Of a stretch of DNA of 53,653 nucleotides, positions 26,046 to 34,731 are shown piece after piece. Position 1 is the stretch's first letter, and the number at the start of each line of letters is the position of its first letter. Source of the DNA: Paracoccaceae bacterium (GTDB lineage: Bacteria > Pseudomonadota > Alphaproteobacteria > Rhodobacterales > Rhodobacteraceae); assembly GCA_902606585.1 (NCBI GenBank), contig CACLGX010000008.1, forward strand, positions 1 to 53,653. Direction: 5' to 3'. Below the pieces are notes generated by a model. The model worked only from the letters and a program-made list of their open reading frames with translations, searched no databases and was not told the origin of the DNA. The translations under genes and the position numbers were made by a program.

Positions 26046-27194
26046 ATGCAAAAAGAAACAAACTTGGAGCTGGTCAGACAACATGTTTCTGTAGCAAATG
26101 GCTTACCGAACGAACACTACATCGATCAATCTGTATTCGATGAAGAGAAAAATAGTATACTATTTAATCAATGGGCCGGCTTAGATGTTTGCTCTGAGGT
26201 ACCTGAAATTGGTGACAGCAAACCTATAAATTTTATGGGTCTGCCTCTTTTCATTATTAGAGATACCAAAAATATTGTCCGAGTTTTTCAAAATACATGT
26301 AGACACCGGGGGATGATACTCGTTGAAAAATCTAAGAAGATCCAAGGGGCCATTAGATGTCCTTATCATAGTTGGTGTTATTCAACTGAAGGAAAGTTAG
26401 TCAGCACACCTCACGTAGGCGGACCCGGCCAAAATACAGATAAAAATATAGATAGAACAAAATTGTCTTTAGTTGAAATTAGATCTCATGTTTGGAGAGA
26501 TGTTATTTGGGTCAATATAGACGGTACGGCTGAACCATTTGACAAGGTTATGGCATGTACAATTGAGAGATGGAAAGAACTGGATCAGAAATTATACCAT
26601 GGGGGTGAGGAAGGAAAATTTTCACTTAAAGTTAAAGGGAATTGGAAACTAGCAGTTGAGAATTATTGTGAAAGCTACCACCTTCCTTGGGTTCATCCAG
26701 GACTGAACAGCTACTCACGTCTTGAAGATCATTATCATATTGTGAAATATGGAAGTCATTCAGGACAAGGTAGTTTAGTTTATAGGCAACTTACAGATGA
26801 CAAGGGTCAAAAATTGCCAGATTTTAAAAACTTAAGTAAAAAGTGGTCAACCGGAGCTGAATACATTGCCTTATACCCAAACGTTCTTTTAGGAGCGCAT
26901 AGAGACCATGCTTATGCAATAATCTTGCTTCCATTGTCTTTCTCTGAAACTATTGAAAACGTTCATATTTATTATTCTCAACCAAATACCAGTTCTTCCT
27001 TAAAGAAGAAAAATAAAGATCAGTGGAAAGAAGTTTTCGAGGAAGATATTTTTGTTGTCGAAGGCATGCAAGCCGGTCGTCTTGGAATTAAGTTCGACGG
27101 CGGTCGCTTTTCACCTAAAATGGACGAACCTACCCACTGCTTCCATGATTGGGTTGCAAGTAAAGTTTACGACTTTAGAAATAATAATCACTGA
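26046..27194 (+). CDS. Rieske-type aromatic-ring/quaternary-amine oxygenase, large subunit
   Basis: 382 residues. The N-terminal Rieske 2Fe-2S domain has CRHRG (near residue 86) and CPYHSW (near 106). The C-terminal catalytic domain binds mononuclear iron through ENYCESYHLPWVHPG. Most ring hydroxylases have Asp at the inter-subunit electron-transfer position; a Glu here is as in CntA/GbcA-like enzymes acting on carnitine or glycine betaine, so a quaternary-amine substrate is possible. No reductase gene lies nearby. It stands between ilvN and a small conserved gene, eight bases from the latter. Substrate not established. Confidence 0.85.
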   Translation: MQKETNLELVRQHVSVANGLPNEHYIDQSVFDEEKNSILFNQWAGLDVCSEVPEIGDSKPINFMGLPLFIIRDTKNIVRVFQNTCRHRGMILVEKSKKIQGAIRCPYHSWCYSTEGKLVSTPHVGGPGQNTDKNIDRTKLSLVEIRSHVWRDVIWVNIDGTAEPFDKVMACTIERWKELDQKLYHGGEEGKFSLKVKGNWKLAVENYCESYHLPWVHPGLNSYSRLEDHYHIVKYGSHSGQGSLVYRQLTDDKGQKLPDFKNLSKKWSTGAEYIALYPNVLLGAHRDHAYAIILLPLSFSETIENVHIYYSQPNTSSSLKKKNKDQWKEVFEEDIFVVEGMQAGRLGIKFDGGRFSPKMDEPTHCFHDWVASKVYDFRNNNH

Positions 27195-27201
27195 ATAAAT
27201 A

Positions 27202-27411
27202 ATGTCACTGAATAAAAAAATACTGAAGGCGCACCATAATAGAAACTTGTCTTTATTGGTTGAACTTTATCAAGAAGCCGCAGAGAAAGTTTTAACACGC
27301 CAAGAGCAAAACTTCTTCCGAGTACAGGCCTATATTTACGCTTTGGAAGTTGGGCACCATTTAACCCCAATTTTACATAAAAAACTTGTTAAGGACGGAG
27401 TTGAGGAATAG
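27202..27411 (+). CDS. Small conserved alphaproteobacterial protein of unknown function
   Basis: 69 residues, soluble, helical and charged: NLSLLVELYQEAAEKV is followed by an aromatic/hydrophobic helix (FFRVQAYIYALEVG) and a Lys-rich end. It looks like a two- to three-helix TPR-like fragment. ATG starts eight bases after the Rieske stop, so it is probably co-transcribed. I recall similar 65-75-residue proteins in Rhodobacteraceae, but no function. It ends four bases before the ABC-F gene's stop on the other strand. Confidence 0.65.
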   Translation: MSLNKKILKAHHNRNLSLLVELYQEAAEKVLTRQEQNFFRVQAYIYALEVGHHLTPILHKKLVKDGVEE

Positions 27412-27414
27412 GCA

Positions 27415-29244
27415 TCAAAGTTCATCTGAATTGACAGCCCTTTCTTCTAAAATAAGCCATTCATCTTCAAGCCTTTTTAATTCGGTTTGCCTTTCGATAA
27501 GGGCAGTAGATACTTTTTCAAATTTAACTGGATCGTCTTGATATAGCGTGGCATCCGATAAAAATTTTTCCAATTTTTTTATTTCGTATTCAAGACGCTC
27601 AATTAAAATTGGTAGTTGCTCTAACCTGTGATTATCAACAAAAGAGTTTCTAGTTTTCGGCGAAGATTGACTATTTGAAGTTTCTTCTGAATTCCTCTTA
27701 TTTACTTTTCGTTTTTCTTTATCTGGCGTGGTGTTTCCTATTTTTAAGCTTTGATAATCATTCCAACTTCCAGCAATTTTTAAAAATTTACCTTTTCCGG
27801 TTAAAATTATACTTGTTTCAACTGTGCGATTTAAAAAATCTCTATCATGACTTATTAGTAAAACAGTACCGGAATATTCGGCGATAACTTCCTGAAGTAA
27901 ATCTAATGTTTCCAAATCCAAATCATTGGTAGGCTCATCAAGAATGAGTAAATTACTTTCTTTCGCCATTATCTTAGCCAAAAGGAGCCTTGCCTTTTCG
28001 CCTCCTGACAATGACTTTACTGGTGAGCGAAGTTGTGTCTCGGAAAATAAAAAATCTTTGAGATAACCAGCAACGTGTCTAGGTTTGCCTCGAACTATTA
28101 TTTGCCCGGCTGTACCGATAGTGGTAATATTTTGGTCATCTGCTAAATTTTGTAATAGAGAATTTTCTAAATTTAGCTGCTCACGCAATTGATCAAACTT
28201 AGCTATGATTAAGTTGGATCCTAAAGTAATCTCCCCGGAGTCCGGCTGTATTTCACCTAATAATATCTTGAGTAAGGTAGTTTTCCCAATACCATTTGGG
28301 CCAACTATTCCAATCCTGTCGCCTCTTTTAATTTGAATTGAAAAATCACTTATAATGCATTTATTAGCAAAATTTTTGTTCAGATTTTTAGCATATACCA
28401 CCAGTTGACCTGATTTTTGTTCAGACACTAGCTTCATATTTCCAGTGCCTGCTCGCCGAATATAAGAGTTCTTTTGCTTTCTTAATTTTTCTAAGTTTTT
28501 TAAACGTCCCTGATTTCTTTTTCGTCTGGCACTAATTCCTTCCACGGCCCAACGGCTTTCAGATAAAATCTTTCTGTTAAGTTTGTGCATTTTATCATCT
28601 TCTTCATGCCAAATTTTATCTCGCCATGCTTCAAAACCTCCAAATCCAATAGAACATCTCCGAGCTTTTCCCCTATCAATCCAAACTGTATCATTTGTTA
28701 AATTTGAAAGAAACTTTCGGTCATGGCTGATAATGACGAAACTTTTAGAGGAATATTTCAATACAGATTCAAGCCACTCTATCGCCTCCACATCTAAATG
28801 ATTTGTTGGTTCGTCAAAAAGCATTATATCATGATCGGCCACAATTAATTTTGTTAATGCTGCCCTTCTCCTTTCACCTCCAGAAGAAGCTGCAATAGAA
28901 ATATCAAAATCAAACCCAAGGTTCTTTCCGGTCATTTCAATTAAATGTAGATTACTTTCTGATGCTCCAGAATAAACATAGTCGTATAAGGTAGAAAATT
29001 CGCTTAGATTGGGATCTTGCTCCATATACCCAATCGACAGCCCCTTGCTGAGCATTCTATCTCCTTCATCCTGAACAACCAAACCTTGGAGAACCTTTAG
29101 AAGTGTTGATTTTCCAGACCCATTTCTTCCTACTAAAGCAATACGATCACGTGGATGAATTAATAAATTTAAATTCTCAAAAATGGGTTTTTCTCCAAAA
29201 GAGAGAAAAATATTTCTAAGACTTATTTGTGGACTGACAACCAT
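27415..29244 (-). CDS. ABC-F family ATPase (Uup-like)
   Basis: 609 residues, no membrane domain, two ATP-binding cassettes in tandem. Walker A motifs are GRNGSGKST (first) and GPNGIGKTT (second); signatures are SSGGERRRAAL and LSGGEKARLLL; Walker B/EPTNHLD and EPTNDLD follow. The inter-domain linker is basic (ARRKRNQGRLKNLEKLRKQ). A C-terminal coiled coil (~530-600) is typical of Uup, which binds DNA and ribosomes. ABC-F proteins act in translation or ribosome rescue, some in antibiotic resistance. Distinguishing Uup from other ABC-F members needs a tree. Confidence 0.92.
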   Translation of the reverse strand: MVVSPQISLRNIFLSFGEKPIFENLNLLIHPRDRIALVGRNGSGKSTLLKVLQGLVVQDEGDRMLSKGLSIGYMEQDPNLSEFSTLYDYVYSGASESNLHLIEMTGKNLGFDFDISIAASSGGERRRAALTKLIVADHDIMLFDEPTNHLDVEAIEWLESVLKYSSKSFVIISHDRKFLSNLTNDTVWIDRGKARRCSIGFGGFEAWRDKIWHEEDDKMHKLNRKILSESRWAVEGISARRKRNQGRLKNLEKLRKQKNSYIRRAGTGNMKLVSEQKSGQLVVYAKNLNKNFANKCIISDFSIQIKRGDRIGIVGPNGIGKTTLLKILLGEIQPDSGEITLGSNLIIAKFDQLREQLNLENSLLQNLADDQNITTIGTAGQIIVRGKPRHVAGYLKDFLFSETQLRSPVKSLSGGEKARLLLAKIMAKESNLLILDEPTNDLDLETLDLLQEVIAEYSGTVLLISHDRDFLNRTVETSIILTGKGKFLKIAGSWNDYQSLKIGNTTPDKEKRKVNKRNSEETSNSQSSPKTRNSFVDNHRLEQLPILIERLEYEIKKLEKFLSDATLYQDDPVKFEKVSTALIERQTELKRLEDEWLILEERAVNSDEL

Positions 29245-29270
29245 AAATTTCTAGTGTAATCGGGGAAAAA

Positions 29271-30005
29271 TCATGCTAAATTTAATAAAAATTTTTGTCT
29301 ACTTTTTGGTATTTTAGATATTTCCATTCCTGTAAACAAATGGAGTGTTTTCATACTCAAATCAACTACAGCATGATCACTGACCCAGGCTCCCATGGAA
29401 AGGTAAGTTTTTAACAAAGGTGGCATATTTAACAAAGCCTTTTTTTTATCCACCTTACAATTTAAATCTTTAGAATAACAGAAAACCTTTGCTGACTTTA
29501 TTCGCGGACGCCATTTAACTGGCGCAATATACCGATCGCGAAGCAAAGCAAAACTATCAACGTACTTCCTTTTATCAATTCCTTCAAAAGAAGAACAACC
29601 AAAGAGAAGTTCTGTCCGGCTTTGAGTAACAATTTGTGCCAAAGCCGCCCATGCCGTAATTATAACACTTCCATCATTTACTTCTGGATCTATGCAGAAT
29701 CTACCAACTTCAATCATAGGCTTTGGATAACTCTCAATAGATTTCAAGTCATAAAATTGTGCCGAATAACTATTAGAGATATTTTTACCATTTTCGAAAC
29801 TCAAAATTCTATAACAACAAATTAATTTATTTGTTTCTAAGTTTTCAACTAACACATGTCGGCAAATGGTGTCAAAATCATCAACGTCTAGCTCAGCTTT
29901 ATTTAACAAATTGAAACATTGATAACGCAGCGCCTGGGCAGCTAATACCTCACTTTGAGACGATGCAAATCTTGCTCGATATTGACCAACCCTAACTATT
30001 TCCAC
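29271..30005 (-). CDS. olsB: L-ornithine N(alpha)-acyltransferase (OlsB-like)
   Basis: GNAT-fold acyltransferase, 244 residues, that puts a 3-hydroxy-acyl group from ACP onto ornithine, the first step of ornithine-lipid synthesis. Family features: RYQCFNLLNKAELDVDDFD near the N-terminus, CRHVLVEN, IEVGRFCIDPE, and LLFGCSSFEGID. The start is GTG at 30005. It lies 45 bases downstream of bamE on the same strand. The O-acyltransferase gene olsA, which completes the lipid, is not adjacent. Confidence 0.82.
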   Translation of the reverse strand: MEIVRVGQYRARFASSQSEVLAAQALRYQCFNLLNKAELDVDDFDTICRHVLVENLETNKLICCYRILSFENGKNISNSYSAQFYDLKSIESYPKPMIEVGRFCIDPEVNDGSVIITAWAALAQIVTQSRTELLFGCSSFEGIDKRKYVDSFALLRDRYIAPVKWRPRIKSAKVFCYSKDLNCKVDKKKALLNMPPLLKTYLSMGAWVSDHAVVDLSMKTLHLFTGMEISKIPKSRQKFLLNLA

Positions 30006-30050
30006 TGCAAACGCACTTTTTCAAAACTGTCTATGAATTTCTACTTTTTT

Positions 30051-30491
30051 TTAAAGCCCAAGACTTGAAGCAGAAGGCCCACTAATTGATCTTATTATTT
30101 GCTGAATTATGTTTTTATTATCTAATCCTATTTCAGTCACTCGATAGTCCAGCCTAACAATGGTTGCATTATCAACGCTGAAAGTCTCAATGTTTTTCAA
30201 AATACTGCGCTCATCAAAAGATATTAGAACAACTTTTCGCTCAATAAGTTGGTCAGATATAAGATTGGGACTATTGAGTGTTGACCTGACATAGTAAAAA
30301 TAAGATCCTTCCAAACTGGCTGTAGCAGGAAGACCAATTTTTTTGCTAACACTTTGTTTATTATCTTTACCAATTATCAAAGTATCCAGTTCTGATTTCG
30401 AGGGAATGTATCCGTGATTTCTTATGTTTGTAGTGCAGGAAAATGCGAAAGAGACGAATACTAAAACAACAATTACTCTTAGATAACTCAA
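30051..30491 (-). CDS. bamE: Outer-membrane assembly lipoprotein BamE (SmpA/OmlA)
   Basis: Part of the BAM complex that inserts outer-membrane beta-barrels. From the chosen TTG start at 30491 the protein has 146 residues and begins with a clean lipoprotein signal (SYLRVIVVLVFVSFAFSC; lipobox Cys at residue 19). The domain opens with the usual Gly-Tyr-Ile-Pro (HGYIPSKSELDTL) and continues with the SVSKKIGLPATAS and SYFYYVRS strands. AGGA lies nine bases upstream of this TTG; the frame is open to another TTG at 30527 that would add 12 residues in front of the signal. Divergent from yceD. Confidence 0.85.
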   Translation of the reverse strand: MSYLRVIVVLVFVSFAFSCTTNIRNHGYIPSKSELDTLIIGKDNKQSVSKKIGLPATASLEGSYFYYVRSTLNSPNLISDQLIERKVVLISFDERSILKNIETFSVDNATIVRLDYRVTEIGLDNKNIIQQIIRSISGPSASSLGL

Positions 30492-30588
30492 TTTTTTAAT
30501 TCCTGAACTATGGGCTTTTTGAATCAATTACTCTACTTTCTAACACTAATGGGTTTATTAAACGATCATTTTGTATGGAGTTTTTAAT

Positions 30589-31134
30589 ATGGACTCGCTC
30601 TTACGCTTCTCAGAGCTAAATCAATCAAAACCTTTTGGGTTTCATTTGAGACTTTCAAATCAAAAAGTTTCTGAGTTAATAAAACGTCTTGATGTATTAA
30701 ACATCAAAAAAGTTTCTTTGGTTGGTTCATTATCCCCACTAAGTATTGATGAATGGAGCCTAAAAGCTGTATTAAAAGCTACTGTAAAACAAAAATGCGT
30801 TATCAGTCTTAAACCTGTTCAAACGGTAGTAAATGATACTATAAGTAGGACTTTTTCTGCTTTAGCTTTACATTACAACTACGATGCGGATGATGATGGA
30901 ACTTCTCCAGTAATCTTTGATGACAGCCTGCACCAGCTTAATGATGAAATAGATTTAGCTGAGATAATTTTCGAGGAACTAACTTTAATATTACCACTTT
31001 ATCCAAAAATTGAAGGGGCGGAGTTGGGCTGCTATTCTGTAACTGAACCAGGCGTAAAACCTCTAAATGAGGAAACTATAAAACCCTTTGCACGACTTTC
31101 AGAGTTTAAAGACAAACTCTTAAAGAAAAAATAA
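30589..31134 (+). CDS. yceD: YceD family protein (DUF177)
   Basis: 181 residues, acidic. The family's conserved centre is recognisable (CVISLKPVQTVVNDTIS, then DEIDLAEIIFEELTLILPLY and HQLNDEID). YceD is usually upstream of rpmF and is reported to influence 23S rRNA/ribosome synthesis. ATG 30589 has GGAG nine bases upstream; an open TTG at 30571 is less likely. rpmF follows after 152 bases, continuing to plsX and fabH. Confidence 0.85.
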   Translation: MDSLLRFSELNQSKPFGFHLRLSNQKVSELIKRLDVLNIKKVSLVGSLSPLSIDEWSLKAVLKATVKQKCVISLKPVQTVVNDTISRTFSALALHYNYDADDDGTSPVIFDDSLHQLNDEIDLAEIIFEELTLILPLYPKIEGAELGCYSVTEPGVKPLNEETIKPFARLSEFKDKLLKKK

Positions 31135-31286
31135 ATCCCAAATAAGAAAGTTAATAGGCATAGAAAATAATTTTTAAAAAAGAGTTTAAATTTTCTATTG
31201 TGTTTCTGTTAATAGATCATGTAAGAGGTTGCAAATTATCAATGTAACTTTTGGGCTTTTGGCTCTTAAACGATCGAGGTTGAGGC

Positions 31287-31493
31287 ATGGCTGTCCAACA
31301 AAATAAAGTATCTAAGTCTCGCAGAAATAATAGGCGCGCTCACGATTCGCTTAGTCCTTTTAATCCAAACGAGTGTCCAAACTGTGGTGAGCTGAAGCGT
31401 CCCCACCATGTTTGCGCGTCATGCGGATACTACGGCGAAAAAGAAGTTATAGTTACCGCAGAAGAAATAGATATAGACGAGGACGCAGCTTAA
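31287..31493 (+). CDS. rpmF: 50S ribosomal protein L32
   Basis: 68 residues. Starts [20 protein letters not shown] as L32 does, with a zinc-finger pair CPNCG and CASCG. The short acidic tail is typical of alphaproteobacteria. GAGG precedes the ATG. Lies between yceD and plsX. Confidence 0.98.
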   Translation: MAVQQNKVSKSRRNNRRAHDSLSPFNPNECPNCGELKRPHHVCASCGYYGEKEVIVTAEEIDIDEDAA

Positions 31494-31512
31494 GCTGTAT
31501 CGTCGTGTGCAG

Positions 31513-32583
31513 ATGACGCACAATACTCGAGAAAACAAAACAAAAAATAGCGGCATTGTGTTAAGTGTTGACGCAATGGGCGGTGACTTAGGACCACCAG
31601 CAGTTGTTGCAGGTATCGCACGCTCCGCCGCAAATAACCCAAACCTCTTCTTCATATTGCATGGCCCAGAAGACGTATTAAAGCGCTTGGTAAATAGACG
31701 ACGTCGCCTAAAAAATTGTGTGAAGATAGTAAATTCGACAGATGTAATAAGCATGAACGATAAGCCTAGCCAAGTTGTGCGCAGTGGAAAAAATTCATCT
31801 ATGTGGTCGGCATTAGAATGTGTAAAAAACGGCGAGGCGGATGTTTGTGTTTCATGTGGAAACACCGGAGCTTTGATGGCCATATCAATGATACGTCTTC
31901 GGAAATTAGAAGGCATTAACCGACCCGCAATAGCTGTGCTTTGGCCCTCTAGAGCAAAAGTGGGATTCAACATTGTTCTTGATGTCGGTGCTGACATTAA
32001 GGCAGAGGCGAATGATTTACTACAGTACGCATTGATGGGTGTCTCATATGCAAGAAACGGTCTTAACGTAAAAAAACCTAAAGTAGGACTTCTTAATGTC
32101 GGCACCGAAGAACACAAGGGCCGAGCTGAGTTGCATAGAGCACATGAACTTATCGAAAAAAATTGTGATCCATCTGCTTTTTCATTTGTTGGATTTGTTG
32201 AGGGCGGTGATATTACTACCGATAAAGCTGATGTTATTGTGACAGATGGTTTTACTGGTAATATTGCCCTAAAAACAGGTGAAGGTACAGCTGCTTTAAT
32301 TGGAAACTTATTAAAGGAAGCCTTTGCCTACACCCCATTATCTCGACTAGCATCATTTTTAGCGGTTACTTCATTAAGAAGATTAAGAAAAAGAATTGAT
32401 CCACGTACAGTAAACGGCGGTGTTTTTCTGGGTTTAAACGGAACTGTTGTAAAGAGCCATGGCTCCGCTGATGCGACTGGAGTGGCAGCGGCTATAAAAC
32501 TAGCTGTTCAGTTAGCAGAAAATAATTTTTCAGAAAAAATTGCCGCTCGGGTTGCATCAGCAAACACTATGCAGCAAAATTAA
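31513..32583 (+). CDS. plsX: Phosphate acyltransferase PlsX
   Basis: Converts acyl-ACP to acyl-phosphate for phospholipid synthesis. 356 residues from ATG 31513 (a GTG at 31507 is also open). Motifs: LSVDAMGGDLGPPAVVAG at the start, SCGNTGALMAIS, NVGTEEHKGRAELHRAHELI, and TDGFTGNIALKTGEGTAAL. It lies 19 bases after rpmF and 28 before fabH, the usual lipid-synthesis cluster. Confidence 0.96.
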   Translation: MTHNTRENKTKNSGIVLSVDAMGGDLGPPAVVAGIARSAANNPNLFFILHGPEDVLKRLVNRRRRLKNCVKIVNSTDVISMNDKPSQVVRSGKNSSMWSALECVKNGEADVCVSCGNTGALMAISMIRLRKLEGINRPAIAVLWPSRAKVGFNIVLDVGADIKAEANDLLQYALMGVSYARNGLNVKKPKVGLLNVGTEEHKGRAELHRAHELIEKNCDPSAFSFVGFVEGGDITTDKADVIVTDGFTGNIALKTGEGTAALIGNLLKEAFAYTPLSRLASFLAVTSLRRLRKRIDPRTVNGGVFLGLNGTVVKSHGSADATGVAAAIKLAVQLAENNFSEKIAARVASANTMQQN

Positions 32584-32611
32584 CAAAAGTAGGAGAAGGT
32601 CAGTCTTTAAA

Positions 32612-33583
32612 ATGACTAAAAGAGCAGTAATTACGGGTGTTGGCCATTACCTCCCCAAAAGAATAGTTCTCAATTCAGAATTTGAAAAAACTCTTAACAC
32701 CAGTGATGATTGGATCATAACACGAAGCGGAATAAGACAAAGGCATTTCTCAAATGGAGATGAAACTACATCAAAAATGGCTGTCTTGGCCGGAAAACAA
32801 GCTATGGAACATGCAAACATAGCAGTTTCTGACTTAGATGCCATAATTTTAGCTACTTCTACTGCTGATCTGACTTTCCCATCAGCAGCTACAATGGTTC
32901 AAGCCGGTTTGGGTATGAGACATGGATTTGCTTATGATGTTCAAGCAGTTTGTGCAGGTTTTATCTATGCATTATCAACAGCAAATGCTCAGATAGTTTC
33001 TGGTCAAGCAGATAGAATACTGGTAATTGGTTCCGAAACTTTTTCTAATTTAATGGACTGGAGCGATCGATCAACTTGTGTGCTATTTGGTGATGGGGCT
33101 GGTGCAGTCGTCTTAGAAGGCTATAATGCAAATGGGACTAAGGAAGACCGCGGTATTTTGTCAGTAGATCTTAATTCTGATGGTAGCTTTAGGGATATAT
33201 TATACGTCGACGGCGGGGTTTCTCAAAAAACGACCGGTTATTTAAAAATGGAAGGGAAAGAGGTCTTTAAGCACGCAGTGGAGAAATTGGCAAAAACATC
33301 AGAAAAGGCGATGGCCAAAGCCGGTATAAAGTCTAGTGAAGTTGATTGGGTTGTCCCTCATCAAGCTAACGTTAGGATCATACAAGGCACTGCACGTAAG
33401 ATGGGCATACCCGACAAAAAAGTTATCAAAACTGTTCAAGATCACGGCAATACATCTGCAGCGTCAATTCCCTTAGCACTATCAGTAGCTTCGAAGTCCG
33501 GACAAATAGAGAAAAATGATTTAATAGTAACTGAAGCTATTGGGGGAGGTCTTGCCTGGGGAGCAATAGTACTAAGATGGTGA
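32612..33583 (+). CDS. fabH: 3-oxoacyl-ACP synthase III (FabH)
   Basis: Starts fatty-acid synthesis by condensing acetyl-CoA with malonyl-ACP. 323 residues. Catalytic triad visible: Cys in VQAVCAGFIYAL, His in VPHQANVRII, Asn in DHGNTSAASIP. C-terminus GGGLAWGAIVLRW is typical. ATG 32612 is chosen because AGGAGAAGG lies upstream and MTKRAVITGVGHYLP is the family start; the frame opens further upstream inside plsX. Confidence 0.97.
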   Translation: MTKRAVITGVGHYLPKRIVLNSEFEKTLNTSDDWIITRSGIRQRHFSNGDETTSKMAVLAGKQAMEHANIAVSDLDAIILATSTADLTFPSAATMVQAGLGMRHGFAYDVQAVCAGFIYALSTANAQIVSGQADRILVIGSETFSNLMDWSDRSTCVLFGDGAGAVVLEGYNANGTKEDRGILSVDLNSDGSFRDILYVDGGVSQKTTGYLKMEGKEVFKHAVEKLAKTSEKAMAKAGIKSSEVDWVVPHQANVRIIQGTARKMGIPDKKVIKTVQDHGNTSAASIPLALSVASKSGQIEKNDLIVTEAIGGGLAWGAIVLRW

Positions 33584-33681
33584 AATATTCGTTTTAATGC
33601 ATCAAAAACTTAATAAAACGTCTCAATATTGTTGACAGTTAAAAACCGTGCGCTTTTAATGAATTCAAACGGGAGGATATA

Positions 33682-33981
33682 ATGGCAGCTAAAACACTTA
33701 CGAGAATGGACTTAAATGAGGCTGTATTTCGCGAAGTAGGTCTATCTCGAAATGAGTCTGGAGATTTAGTTGAAAGCGTTCTTAACCATATTAGTAATGC
33801 TATGGTAAAAGGTGAGCAAGTTAAAATATCATCATTTGGAACTTTCAGTTTAAGGGATAAAAGTGCACGCGTAGGTAGAAATCCAAAGACTGGTGACGAA
33901 GCCCCAATTGCTCCAAGGCGAGTGTTAACTTTTCGGCCATCACATTTACTAAAGGACCGCGTGGCAACCGGTAATTCCTAA
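33682..33981 (+). CDS. ihfA: Integration host factor, alpha subunit
   Basis: DNA-bending HU/IHF protein, 99 residues. [20 protein letters not shown], then [20 protein letters not shown] and the beta-arm [17 protein letters not shown], as in IhfA. A GGGAGGA ribosome site. It lies between fabH and a MerR-type regulator, the arrangement seen for ihfA in Rhodobacter relatives. Confidence 0.94.
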   Translation: MAAKTLTRMDLNEAVFREVGLSRNESGDLVESVLNHISNAMVKGEQVKISSFGTFSLRDKSARVGRNPKTGDEAPIAPRRVLTFRPSHLLKDRVATGNS

Positions 33982-33990
33982 GTTATTTAA

Positions 33991-34560
33991 ATGACCAAAT
34001 CAGCAGACGCCTTTAGAACAATAAGCGAAGTAGCTGAATGGCTAGATACAGAAACCCATGTTTTAAGGTTTTGGGAAAGTAAATTTAGTCAAATAAAACC
34101 CGTAAAAAGGGCTGGTGGTCGAAGATATTACCGACCAAAAGATATGTTAATTATTGGTGGAATTAAAAAACTTCTGCACGAAGATGGAATTACAATAAAA
34201 GGGGCCGAAAAAATTATTAAAGATAAAGGCCTAAATTATATTTCAGATCTTTCTCGGCCACTAGAAATGGTGGAAACAGATACAAGTGAGATAAGAGAAA
34301 AAATATCACAAGAAGCTACGGAAAATCTAAATGTTCCGATAAAAGAAAAAAAATATATCAATAAATTTGGTGAGGTAGATGGCCAATTCTCTATGTTTTC
34401 GGATGAGCCCCTAGACAAACCTTCAGAACCATTGACGACAGAGGCAAATTTTAAATCTATTTCGAGTAATTTATCCAAAAAAATATTTTCTTATAGTGAT
34501 AAAGTTTTGTTCGAAAAAATATTAAGTTCTATCGAAGTGGCCATAAAAAAAAGAGCCTAA
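33991..34560 (+). CDS. MerR-family transcriptional regulator
   Basis: 189 residues. N-terminal winged helix-turn-helix of the MerR type: [20 protein letters not shown], then RFWESKF and [11 protein letters not shown]. The helix after it ([20 protein letters not shown]) is the dimerisation region start. The rest is a variable acidic linker with no metal-binding Cys, so it is not a metal sensor of the MerR/CueR kind. Nine bases after ihfA. Target genes unknown. Confidence 0.88.
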   Translation: MTKSADAFRTISEVAEWLDTETHVLRFWESKFSQIKPVKRAGGRRYYRPKDMLIIGGIKKLLHEDGITIKGAEKIIKDKGLNYISDLSRPLEMVETDTSEIREKISQEATENLNVPIKEKKYINKFGEVDGQFSMFSDEPLDKPSEPLTTEANFKSISSNLSKKIFSYSDKVLFEKILSSIEVAIKKRA

Positions 34561-34621
34561 TTTTTCGAGATTGAACTTTCTTCTTGTTCTCAACTAAAAA
34601 TCAAGAAATAACAAACAAAGT

Positions 34622-34698
34622 CGGGCTATGGCGCAGCCTGGTAGCGCGTCCGTCTGGGGGACGGAAGGTCGCAGGTTCAAGTCCTGCTAGCCCGACCA
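34622..34698 (+). tRNA. tRNA-Pro (anticodon GGG)
   Basis: 77 bases with encoded CCA. Acceptor CGGGCTA (34622-34628) pairs with TAGCCCG (34688-34694); discriminator A; CCA at 34696-34698. The anticodon stem TCCGT/ACGGA closes the loop CTGGGGG, with GGG at 34656-34658. The T arm GCAGG-TTCAAGT-CCTGC is perfect. GGG reads CCC and CCU proline codons. Confidence 0.97.
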
Positions 34699-34731
34699 AA
34701 TAGCTGTTGAATTTCCTCAGTTATATTGTTT

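Noticed and set aside
30492-30527. Longer BamE start at TTG 30527
   Set aside because: It would put 12 residues in front of an otherwise ideal lipoprotein signal, and the inner TTG has its own AGGA site.
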